From Deltaproteobacteria bacterium (GTDB lineage: Bacteria > Desulfobacterota > Binatia > UBA9968): a stretch of 33,041 nt of DNA. The stretch lies in NCBI GenBank assembly GCA_023250495.1, contig JAHFAP010000011.1, positions 1 through 33,041 on the forward strand, read 5' to 3'. The translations under genes and the position numbers were made by a program. Shown piece by piece: positions 15,776 through 25,523 of this stretch; positions within the stretch are counted from its first letter, which is position 1, and each line of letters begins with the position of its first letter. The notes below the pieces were generated by a model that was not told where the DNA came from, did not search any database, and saw only the letters and a list, made by a program, of their open reading frames with translations.

Positions 15776-18430
15776 TCACGGCCCTACGATCGCCAGCGCG
15801 TAGCCGTCCGGCGGAAGGTAGCGATAGGCGAATTTGAGGATGTCGGTGGCGCTGACTTTTTGGATCTCATCCTGATACCGCTGCGAATAGTTGCTGCCGA
15901 AGCCGAACAGCTCGTTGGTGGTCAGATCAGCGGCCTTGGCAGCGGGAGTTTGCCTGTTGATCAGATACTGTCCGATCAGATAATTTTTGGCCCGCTCTAA
16001 TTCATCGGGCAGAATTTCTTCCTCGCGCAGCCTGCGCAGTTCGGACAACATTCCCTCTTTCATTTTTTCCACGCTGGCCGGATCGGTGGCGGCGTAGATG
16101 CCGAACGCCCCCTGAAGCGGATCATCCAGGGAAAAGGCGCCTACGGAGTAGGCCAGACCCCGTTTATCTCTCAGCTCGACAAAAAGCCTTCCGCCGATCC
16201 GTGAGAGAACCGTCTCAAGCACCTTCATGGTGAAATAGTCCGACGCTCCTTTGGCCGGCGCCGGGAAGCCGAGAACCAGGTGGGTCTGTTGGGTTTTGGC
16301 CGTTTTCTTCGCCATGCGCAGCTCGCGCCGTCCATTCTCAGGCTGCGGCAGAGAGAGCGCGGTGTTGGTTCTCTGCAGGGGAGAGAGCTTGGCGCGCAGA
16401 TATCTTAGAATATTTTCCCCATCGACATCTCCCACGACGCTAACGACCATCCGCTCCGGAGAGAAGAGCTTCCGGTACTGGGCCAGGAGATCCTCACGGC
16501 GAAAACGGATCACCTGCTCCCTCTGGCCGGAAGGATCGAGGCGGTAAGGATGATTGCGGAGAAGGGTCTGGTAAAAGAAGCGCAGGGCCTGGTCGCGAGC
16601 GCGGTCTTCCCGGTTCTTGATGCGGAGAAGAATCTCTTGCCGCTTCTTCTCCAGCTCTTGCTCCGGAAAAGTCGGGTGGAGCAAGACGTCGAGGAATATC
16701 TCCAGCCCGCTTTCTGCCTGCTGACTGGCAAAGCTCCCGCTCAGGCTGAGCGTGCTGTTGCCCGACGAGCCGCTCAGGCTCCCTCCCAGTTGCTCGACGG
16801 CGCGAATCAATTGCGATGAGGACCACTGCTTAGTTCCCTGGGTCAGCATTGCGGCGACAAAATTGTCGATGCCGTTGTCCCTCTCGTCCTCTAGGGCAAG
16901 CCCGCCAATCACTCCTGCATGCACGGTGACTACTGGAAGGCGGTGGTCTTCCTGGATGAGGATCTTGAGGCCATTGTCCAGCGTCGCCGTAAGGATCACG
17001 TCGTCCCGTTTGGCGGCGCGTGGCGGACTCTGCAGGGAGCGGCTCAGGCCGGCGATCTTCTCGGCGTCCGTGAGGTTGGCTGTCCCCTCTGGAACCAACA
17101 GTGCTACCGAGAGGCCTTCGGTCTTGAAAAAACTTTGCGCCACGGCCCGCAAATCCTCCGCCTCGAGCCGGCGAATCTCCTTAAGATAGGCCTCCGCATA
17201 GTTTGGATCGCCGTAAACCGACTCAAAGCTCCCTAGCTGGCGGGCCTGGCCCTCCAGGGTTTCCCTGGTGCGAACGAAGGTGCGCTCAAAGTTGATGTGG
17301 GCCCGGTCCAGCTCCCACGGGGTGACCAGCTCTTCGCGCAGACGATAGACCTCCTGGAGAATCGCCGTCACGGCGTCCGTCAGTTTGTCCGTTTCAAGCT
17401 GGGCCTCGATGATGAACAGACCGGGCTCTTTGGTCGAAAAGCTCGATGCCGAGACCGAATTCACGAGCCCTCTCGCGATCTTTACTTTCTCCACCAAGCG
17501 CGAGCTTTCCCCTCGGCCCAGGACGAAAGCCAGCAGATCCAGAGCCGGAGCTGCTCTGTCCTTCGCCGCAGGTATGGGAAAGCCGAGCATCAAATGGGCC
17601 TGGGTGAAGGGGCCTTTAACAACGCTGAGGCGCGGCTGACTTTGCGCCGGCTCTCGAGGGAGGCGGCGGCCCGGACGCTCGCGCCCGGGCAAAGCCGCAA
17701 ACAGCTTGCTGATCTCGTCTTTGAGCCGATCAGTCTCGAAGTTTCCCACCGCGACTAAGATCATGTTCTTTGCCGCGTACCAGCGGCGGTAAAAGCCGCT
17801 GACGACTTCCCAAGTGACGCCGTTGAGGCTCTCCGGAGTCCCGATCACTGGGCGGCCGTAGGGATGGACACGGTAGGCGGCGCTGAACAGGGCGCTGCTC
17901 ACTTGCGCGCGGGGGTTGTCCTGGCCCTGTTTCCACTCGGCCAGCACCACCTGGACCTCTCTTTTCAACTGGGTCTCATCCAGGAGGGGCAGTTGCATCA
18001 TCTGAGCCAGAGCCTTGAGGCCGCTCGCGGCGTGCGCGGCCGGCAAAACCATGTGGTAGACAGTATGGTCACGAGAGGTGAAGCCGTTAATCGTTCCTCC
18101 AAGCTTCTCGACCTCAGCGGCGAGCTTTCCGGTTCCGCTCTCGGCCGAGCCGCGGAACAGGACATGTTCCAGAAAATGGGCCACGCCCGCTTCTTCCGCG
18201 CTTTCATCCGCGCCGCCGGTTTCAACCCATAGCTGTAGGGCGACAAGGGGCGCGGAAGAGTCCTGTTTGGCGATGACCCTCAGGCCATTGGGGAGAGCGA
18301 AGGACTCCGCCCGGTCAGAGGAGGCGAGACCCGCTTGGCAAAAAAAGAGCAGGGGCAACAGGAGAAAAAACGCCAGCGTGCTGGAGAGGAAGAATCTTTT
18401 TGCGGCCGACGTGTCCACCGACTGAAACAA
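15776..18430 (-). CDS. Two-lobed M16 (M16B-type) zinc peptidase
   Basis: N-half HFLEH zinc motif, C-half R/Y-type 'FVELRDKRGLAYSV'; signal-like hydrophobic N-terminus; 884 aa. Confidence 0.93.
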   Translation of the reverse strand: MFQSVDTSAAKRFFLSSTLAFFLLLPLLFFCQAGLASSDRAESFALPNGLRVIAKQDSSAPLVALQLWVETGGADESAEEAGVAHFLEHVLFRGSAESGTGKLAAEVEKLGGTINGFTSRDHTVYHMVLPAAHAASGLKALAQMMQLPLLDETQLKREVQVVLAEWKQGQDNPRAQVSSALFSAAYRVHPYGRPVIGTPESLNGVTWEVVSGFYRRWYAAKNMILVAVGNFETDRLKDEISKLFAALPGRERPGRRLPREPAQSQPRLSVVKGPFTQAHLMLGFPIPAAKDRAAPALDLLAFVLGRGESSRLVEKVKIARGLVNSVSASSFSTKEPGLFIIEAQLETDKLTDAVTAILQEVYRLREELVTPWELDRAHINFERTFVRTRETLEGQARQLGSFESVYGDPNYAEAYLKEIRRLEAEDLRAVAQSFFKTEGLSVALLVPEGTANLTDAEKIAGLSRSLQSPPRAAKRDDVILTATLDNGLKILIQEDHRLPVVTVHAGVIGGLALEDERDNGIDNFVAAMLTQGTKQWSSSQLIRAVEQLGGSLSGSSGNSTLSLSGSFASQQAESGLEIFLDVLLHPTFPEQELEKKRQEILLRIKNREDRARDQALRFFYQTLLRNHPYRLDPSGQREQVIRFRREDLLAQYRKLFSPERMVVSVVGDVDGENILRYLRAKLSPLQRTNTALSLPQPENGRRELRMAKKTAKTQQTHLVLGFPAPAKGASDYFTMKVLETVLSRIGGRLFVELRDKRGLAYSVGAFSLDDPLQGAFGIYAATDPASVEKMKEGMLSELRRLREEEILPDELERAKNYLIGQYLINRQTPAAKAADLTTNELFGFGSNYSQRYQDEIQKVSATDILKFAYRYLPPDGYALAIVGP

Positions 18431-18438
18431 TTGACCCT

Positions 18439-18467
18439 ATCGTACACACGGGGGCAACTGCCGTCAA
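18439..18467 (-). promoter_or_regulatory. Putative sigma70 promoter for the M16 gene
   Basis: Minus strand TTGACG-17 nt-TACGAT. Confidence 0.5.
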
Positions 18468-18485
18468 GTTTGGCCGTTGTTCAAC

Positions 18486-18513
18486 TTGACTTGGGACACG
18501 AATCGGCTAAAAT
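18486..18513 (+). promoter_or_regulatory. Putative sigma70 promoter for the rpsU operon
   Basis: TTGACT-16 nt-TAAAAT upstream of rpsU. Confidence 0.55.
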
Positions 18514-18570
18514 TAAGTCTTTAAGGGAAAAAGGGAAAGCGTTACGGTGGAGTGGGGGTGATGCAAAGAT

Positions 18571-18768
18571 ATGACCGGAATCAGAGTCAGAGACAACGAG
18601 TCCATCGAGAGCGCTATTCGACGGTTCAAAAAGCTTTGTGAAAAGGCCGGCATACTGGCGGAGTTGCGCAAGCGCGAGCACTACGAAAAGCCCAGCGTCA
18701 AGCGCAAAAAGAAGGCGATAGCGGCGAAAAAGAGGGCCTTGCGGCGGGCCCGGAGCCACTACTTTTAG
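18571..18768 (+). CDS. rpsU: 30S ribosomal protein S21
   Basis: '[43 protein letters not shown]'. Confidence 0.96.
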   Translation: MTGIRVRDNESIESAIRRFKKLCEKAGILAELRKREHYEKPSVKRKKKAIAAKKRALRRARSHYF

Positions 18769-18797
18769 GCCCGTTGCCTTGGCGCTGCGTTCACAAA

Positions 18798-19247
18798 GTG
18801 GGACTCAAGAGCGAAATTCAGGATGGCATGAAGTCGGCCTTGAAGAGCGGTGACCGGGTCACCCTCTCCACGCTGCGGCTTTTGTTGTCGGCTCTCCATA
18901 ACGAAGAGATCAAGCAGCAGCGAGAACTCAGCACGGATGAGATTCTCAGGACCGTAGCTTCTCATTGCAAGCAGAGACAGGAGTCGATCGAGTACTTTCG
19001 CAAAGGGGGAAGGACCGATTTGTTGGAGCAGGAGGAGGCGGAGCTGGCGGTCCTGCGTCGCATGCTGCCGGAGGCGCCGAGCGAGGAAGAGATCCGCGCC
19101 GCCATCCGGAGTTCCATTGAGGAGTTGGGCGCTAAGGGTATCCAGGACCTGGGAAAAGTGATGAAGCAGGTCATGCCCAAAGTCGCCGGCCGGACTGACG
19201 GCAAACGAGTCAGCGAGCTGGCCAAAGAGATATTGAGCGGTGGATGA
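18798..19247 (+). CDS. yqeY: GatB/YqeY domain protein
   Basis: 'LKSEIQDGMKSALKSGDRVTLSTLRLLLSALHNEEIKQQRELS...KVMKQVMPKVAGRTDGKRVSELAKEIL'; GTG start proposed. Confidence 0.92.
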   Translation: MGLKSEIQDGMKSALKSGDRVTLSTLRLLLSALHNEEIKQQRELSTDEILRTVASHCKQRQESIEYFRKGGRTDLLEQEEAELAVLRRMLPEAPSEEEIRAAIRSSIEELGAKGIQDLGKVMKQVMPKVAGRTDGKRVSELAKEILSGG

Positions 19248-19309
19248 CGCGCGGGACGCCTCGACTGAGAGGCCGCGCGATCCCTTCCATCGTTGGATGT
19301 AGCCCGTCG

Positions 19310-19843
19310 GTGAATATCGTCGATCCGATCCTGCTTGTCCTTCTCGCGCTCTTTGCCCTGAGGGGCTACTCCAAAGGGCTGTTCCGTGAGGCCTTCTCTC
19401 TGCTGGGACTTTTTGTCGGCTTCATGGTGGCTGTCCGTTACGATGAACCCGTCGCTACCCTCTGGGCAGAGACCTGGAAGTCCTCGTTCATCGCTTTAAG
19501 GGCCATAACGTTTGTCGCCCTTTTCTTTGTAACCTACTTCAGCTTAAATTTGGTGGGTTGGCTTCTCGATCGCTCCGCTTCGCTCCTCTTCCTTCAAGGG
19601 ATCAATCGCATCGGGGGCATTGTGGTGGGAGTGGGGAAAGGGGCGATCATACTGGCTCTGGCGATTTTCTTCCTGAGCACGACACCGTTGCTATCGCAGA
19701 AGGCGAGGCAGGGCTTTGGTCATTCCTATCTCGCTTCCGCTCTCAGTCAGTTGGCCCAGGAGCTGGTCGGATTGGGGAGGGCCAAGCTGCTGGGGCAAAA
19801 GGACTCGCCACGGAGTGACCGTGAGGGTTTTGAATATCTTTAG
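19310..19843 (+). CDS. CvpA family membrane protein
   Basis: 'NIVDPILLVLLALFALRGYSKGLFREAFSLLGLFVGFMVAVRY' and TM segments; GTG start proposed. Confidence 0.82.
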   Translation: MNIVDPILLVLLALFALRGYSKGLFREAFSLLGLFVGFMVAVRYDEPVATLWAETWKSSFIALRAITFVALFFVTYFSLNLVGWLLDRSASLLFLQGINRIGGIVVGVGKGAIILALAIFFLSTTPLLSQKARQGFGHSYLASALSQLAQELVGLGRAKLLGQKDSPRSDREGFEYL

Positions 19844-21582
19844 GCGCGGCGCATGATCCCGGAAGAAAAAATCTCGCAGATCCGCGATCGCGCTTCCATC
19901 GTGGAGGTGATCTCGGATCACCTGACGCTGAAAAAGGCGGGCCGTAATTACCTGGGGCTTTGCCCGTTTCACTCGGAAAAGAGCCCTTCCTTTACGGTGA
20001 GCGAGGAAAAGGGTATCTTTCACTGCTTCGGCTGCGGCGCTGGTGGAAGCGTCTTTCATTTCCTGATGCAGTATGATCATCTGAGCTTCCCTGAGGCGGT
20101 GGAGCGCGTAGGCAGGCGCTATGGGATCGTGGTGGAGCGGCTCGAAGCGCCTGGAGCGAGGAGAGACACCGAGCAGAGAGAATCCCTCTACCGCGTCAAC
20201 GAGAGAGCTGCAGCCTATTTTCATGAGCTGCTGTTCGGCCATCCCGAGGGAAAACGCGCGTTGGAATATCTTAAGTCTCGCGGCGTGGACGATCGAGTGG
20301 CGCGGCGCTTCTATCTCGGCTACGCCCCGCAGGCGGGTCAGGGGCTGGTCGGTTTTCTAAAAAGAGAGGGGCTGTCGCTAAAAGACGCGACGCGCTTGGG
20401 GCTGATCAGCGACAGAGGGGCGGACCGCTACGGGGAAAAGTTCTTTGGCCGGCTCATCTTCCCGATTGCCGACGCTGCCGGGAAGGTCGTAGGCTTCGGT
20501 GGGAGGGTGATCGGGCAGGGCCTGCCCAAGTATCTCAACTCGTCCGAGACCCCGCTGTTTCACAAGGGAGCTACCCTGTACGGCCTGTTTCAAGCCAAGG
20601 AGACGATCCGGGAGAAAGATCGGCTGATCGTCGTGGAAGGCTACCTGGACGTGGTTGCCTTGTCTCAGTTCGGTGTCACCGACGTGGTCGCGACACTTGG
20701 AACTGCGCTCACGCCGGATCACGTGCGCATTTTGGCACGCTACACGAAAAACATTATCGCGCTGTTCGATGGGGATGAGGCGGGACGAAAGGCGGCGGCC
20801 CGGAGTTTTGAGATCTTCCTTGAAGGAGGGTTGTTGGGACGCGGCGCCTTCTTGCCCAAGGGAGAGGACCCTGACACCTTTGTCCGCTCCAACGGAAAAG
20901 AATCATTGGAGAAGATCATCGACCAGGCCGTTCCTCTTGCCGATTACTATTTTACCTGGCTGGAGGAGCGCCACGGCCGCAGCCTTGAGGGAAAAAGCCA
21001 GATCGCCCAGGAGATCAATCGGATCCTGGCAAAGGTGCGCAATCCCTTTGAAGCCGATCTACTGGTCCGGCGGGCGGTTGACATGTTGGGCATCAGGGAG
21101 AATCTGCTGCGCGCGCCGCTGCGCGCCTCGGGCGAGGCTCGGCGCCCGGCGGCTCCAGGGCCGCCCGCGAGCGCGGTTCAGTTGGAAGCCAGGGAGGACA
21201 TGGCGGAGTGCTCCTTGGTGGCCCTCATGCTTCGTTTTCCCTCGATGATTCAGCGCATGGAGCAGGAAGCGGAGCTGGAGCGGCTGGTCAGCCCGGCGTG
21301 GAACGAAGTGCTCCAGGGGATCGTGGCGCAGTGGCGGGAGCAGGGCAATGTGGATGGGGCGCGCCTGGCCCAGAGTTTTTCCCCGGAACGCGCGTCTCAG
21401 ATCGCCGGCCTGATCCTCGAAGGGGAGAAGATCGCCGAAGAGGACGCTGAAAAGATCATGGGGGATTGCATCGCCCATCTGCGCAGGAGGCAGCTCAGGA
21501 GCCTGCAGCGGGATCTCAGGCGAGCGATCCGAATCGCGGAAGAAAAAAAGGATGAGAAGACCAAAAAAGAAAGGATGCTGGA

Positions 21583-23451
<1,869 letters not shown>

Positions 23452-23552
23452 GGCGAATTTGGCTGGATGGCTCTTGCAAATGTAGCCAGAATCTGCGAGC
23501 CTTTGATTTCAATTCAAAATTCATAATTCATCCTTCATAATTGTCTTTTCAC

Positions 23553-23629
23553 GGGCCCATAGCTCAGCTGGTTAGAGCCACCGGCTCATAACCGGTAGGT
23601 CCCTGGTTCGAATCCAGGTGGGCCCACCA
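23553..23629 (+). tRNA. tRNA with CAU anticodon (Met or lysidine-modified Ile2), CCA encoded
   Basis: Full cloverleaf: acceptor GGGCCCA/TGGGCCC, D-arm GCTC/GAGC, anticodon arm ACCGG-CTCATAA-CCGGT, T-arm CCTGG-TTCGAAT-CCAGG, ACCA end. Confidence 0.95.
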
Positions 23630-23651
23630 AATTTTTGCTCCGCGAAAATTT

Positions 23652-23797
23652 AGAGCATTGGAGCATGGGACAATGGAACATTAGGCCAGTGTGACAATGC
23701 GGTCTACTGATCCATTGTTCTATTGGTCTCCGTTTTGAGACCAAGGGTCCATTCGACAATGGAACATTGGAGAATGTGTCCAATGCGGTCCACTGAT
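23652..23797. repeat. Repeat D, copy 1 (146 bp; 105-bp core 23693-23797)
   Basis: Core matches 25209-25313 with one mismatch seen by eye; left arm is 8-nt words GAGCATTG|GAGCATGG|GACAATGG|AACATTAG; central hairpin TTGGTCTC-CGTTTT-GAGACCAA. Confidence 0.9.
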
Positions 23798-23865
23798 CCA
23801 CTGCTCTATTGCTCGCTCGCTTTCCCCGCTTTCATTTTCTGAGCATCAGTCAAATTTCTATTGCT

Positions 23866-24045
23866 CTACTGCTCGCGTTTATCCGTACTCTTAATCAGCG
23901 CTGTGAGCATCTTAGACAGAACTTCCAGCTCCGCCTTCAGATCCGCGCACTTCTCCTCGGTTATCAACTTTTCGCGTTTGCAAAGCTCCAGCACGGGTAC
24001 GCACTCGAAGGCAGACCCTCGGGCATTGAACTCGTTCAGATACAT
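23866..24045 (-). pseudogene. C-terminal half of a four-helix-bundle (23S rRNA IVP/S23-like) protein, 5'-truncated
   Basis: Hand translation: MYLNEFNARGSAFECVPVLELCKREKLITEEKCADLKAELEVLSKMLTALIKSTDKREQ*. Family-typical 'ARGSxFEx...L.IAK...I..E....L..E.E..SKML..LI' pattern; N-terminal half absent. Confidence 0.72.
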
Positions 24046-24095
24046 GTGAGAAAGATTTGAGTTAAAAGGGAGGGGTTCTTAAGGAGAACCTCTCC

Positions 24096-24380
24096 ATGAC
24101 TTTCTTTGGACTGAATTGGCAATTCAACTGGGTATCTCGATACGGCAATGTCGAGCTGACACCTAAGGAGCGGGATCGGCTGAGAGCCCTAGCACTGTGG
24201 CAAGAAACTAAGGATGTAAAGCTAGTCTGTCGCACCTTCCAGATGAGCCAGGCTACTCTGTATCGGTGGCGCAAGCGCTTCAATCCTCACGATCTGGGAT
24301 CACTCAAGGAGCACTGCCGTTGCCCTAAGCACGTACGCTCTGCTCGCGACGGACCGCGCTGTCGACAGAGTTGCTTTTGA
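24096..24380 (+). pseudogene. N-terminal HTH fragment of an IS481-like transposase/integrase
   Basis: 'LTPKERDRLRALALWQETKDVKLVCRTFQMSQATLYRWRKRFNPHDLGSLKEHCRCPKHVR' resembles the transposase N-terminal HTH; no DDE catalytic domain follows. Confidence 0.65.
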
Positions 24381-24482
24381 ACCGAAACCGTTTCGGTTTT
24401 TGTGGGACTCCGTGGAGTGAAAGCGGGACTTTTAGGGATGATGGTGAGAGGGGCGCTTTTCTTTCCGTGCTGGTTCGAATCC
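24381..24482. repeat. Repeat R, copy 1 (102 bp), ending in a tRNA T-arm-like GGTTCGAATCC
   Basis: Ungapped match to 25017-25118, 93/102 identical by hand. Confidence 0.9.
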
Positions 24483-24494
24483 AGAACCTTTTTT
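24472..24494 (+). terminator. Small hairpin + T-run at the end of repeat R copy 1
   Basis: GGTTC-GAATCCA-GAACC-TTTTTT. Confidence 0.5.
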
Positions 24495-24576
24495 AAGGTA
24501 CCCCCCTCTCGGTCTTATTGCGTCGGTAACGCATCCTATGGTATTGTCCACTTGAACGAACCGACAGGAAAAATCC

Positions 24577-24792
24577 ATGGCTCACAAATACCTGGTCACT
24601 CTGACTCAAGGGGAAGACGGTTACATCGTGGCAGAGTGCCCCTCCCTTCCGGGATGTGTCTCTCAGGGAAAGAGCCGCGAAGAGGCCCTTAAGAACATCC
24701 AGGAGGCCATCGAGGGGATTGTTGAAGTCCGCAAGGCCCAGGATCTTCCTATACCTTCCCCTGACATCGTAGAGATCAGCGTAGCCGCTTAA
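24577..24792 (+). CDS. hicB: HicB antitoxin (short form)
   Basis: 'YLVTLTQGEDGYIVAECPSLPGCVSQGKSREEALKNIQEAIEGIVE'; TAATG overlap with hicA. Confidence 0.92.
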   Translation: MAHKYLVTLTQGEDGYIVAECPSLPGCVSQGKSREEALKNIQEAIEGIVEVRKAQDLPIPSPDIVEISVAA

Positions 24793-25010
24793 TGGCCTCG
24801 CTCCCCGTCATCTCGGGCCGAGAGGCGGTCAAGGCATTCCAAAAGCTAGGTTTTCTTTTCCATCACCAGAGAGGAAGCCACATAATTCTCTACCACGCTA
24901 ACGGGCGGCATCTCTCCGTCCCAGATCACAAAGAACTCGACCGGGGAACTTTGAGAGCACTCATCCGCGGGGCTGGCGTCACGGTGGATGAGTTTGTAAA
25001 GCTGCTCTAG
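24792..25010 (+). CDS. hicA: HicA mRNA interferase toxin
   Basis: 'SGREAVKAFQKLGFLFHHQRGSHIILYHANGRHLSVPDHKELDRGTLRALIRGAGVTVDEF'. Confidence 0.93.
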   Translation: MASLPVISGREAVKAFQKLGFLFHHQRGSHIILYHANGRHLSVPDHKELDRGTLRALIRGAGVTVDEFVKLL

Positions 25011-25016
25011 CGAAAG

Positions 25017-25118
25017 ACCGAAACCGTTTCGGTTTTTGTGGGGCTTCGTAGGGTAAAAGCGGGACTTTTGGGGATGACGGTAAGAGAGGCGCTTTTCTTT
25101 CCGTGCTGGTTCGAATCC
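25017..25118. repeat. Repeat R, copy 2 (102 bp), followed by tRNA-like GGGTGGGCCCA
   Basis: See copy 1; T-arm and acceptor-like tail GGTTCGAATCCGGGTGGGCCCA at 25108-25129. Confidence 0.9.
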
Positions 25119-25130
25119 GGGTGGGCCCAG

Positions 25131-25166
25131 AAAATAAAAAGCCCGGGTTCCCGGGTTTTTTATTTT
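25131..25166. terminator. Strong bidirectional intrinsic terminator
   Basis: AAAATAAAAAGCCCGGG-TT-CCCGGGTTTTTTATTTT, 17-bp stem with one G-T pair. Confidence 0.85.
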
Positions 25167-25167
25167 C

Positions 25168-25313
25168 AGAGCATTGGAGCAGTGGAGAGTGGAGCAATGG
25201 GTTGGGGCGACAATGCGGTCTACTGATCCATTGTTCTATTGGTCTCCGTTTTGAGACCAAGGGTCCATTCGACATTGGAACATTGGAGAATGTGTCCAAT
25301 GCGGTCCACTGAT
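25168..25313. repeat. Repeat D, copy 2 (146 bp)
   Basis: Same length as copy 1; core 25209-25313 near-identical, left arm re-worded. Confidence 0.9.
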
Positions 25314-25523
25314 GTACTGCTCGTGTTGATCCGTACTTCATCTTCGCCCTGAACAGGCTGCGAATGTGAGGCAAAATCCCGCCTTGACAAGAGCCGCCGC
25401 ATGCTCCAGAATCTTGCCAGCGTTTGGACCGCTTTGAAGGTGAAGATCTCCGGTCGTATGGCTCCGCTTGCCCTTCGAGCGGTTTAAGATGTCAAATAAA
25501 ATCACTGACGCAAGGGGGGAGAT

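Noticed and set aside
23586-23801. ORF overlapping the tRNA and repeat D (and the analogous 24979-25374)
   Set aside because: Both translate the same D repeat ('MDQWTALDTFSNVPLSNGPLVSKRRPIEQWISRPHC'); repeat/tRNA DNA, not a plausible protein family, although the shared open frame is a consequence of the duplication.
23652-24045. Diversity-generating retroelement
   Set aside because: Avd-like four-helix-bundle remnant only; no reverse transcriptase and no adenine-specific template/variable repeat pair in the window. The changes between repeats are not A-targeted.
23652-25313. CRISPR array interpretation of the D and R repeats
   Set aside because: Only two copies of each, separated by genes, no regular spacer structure, no cas genes.
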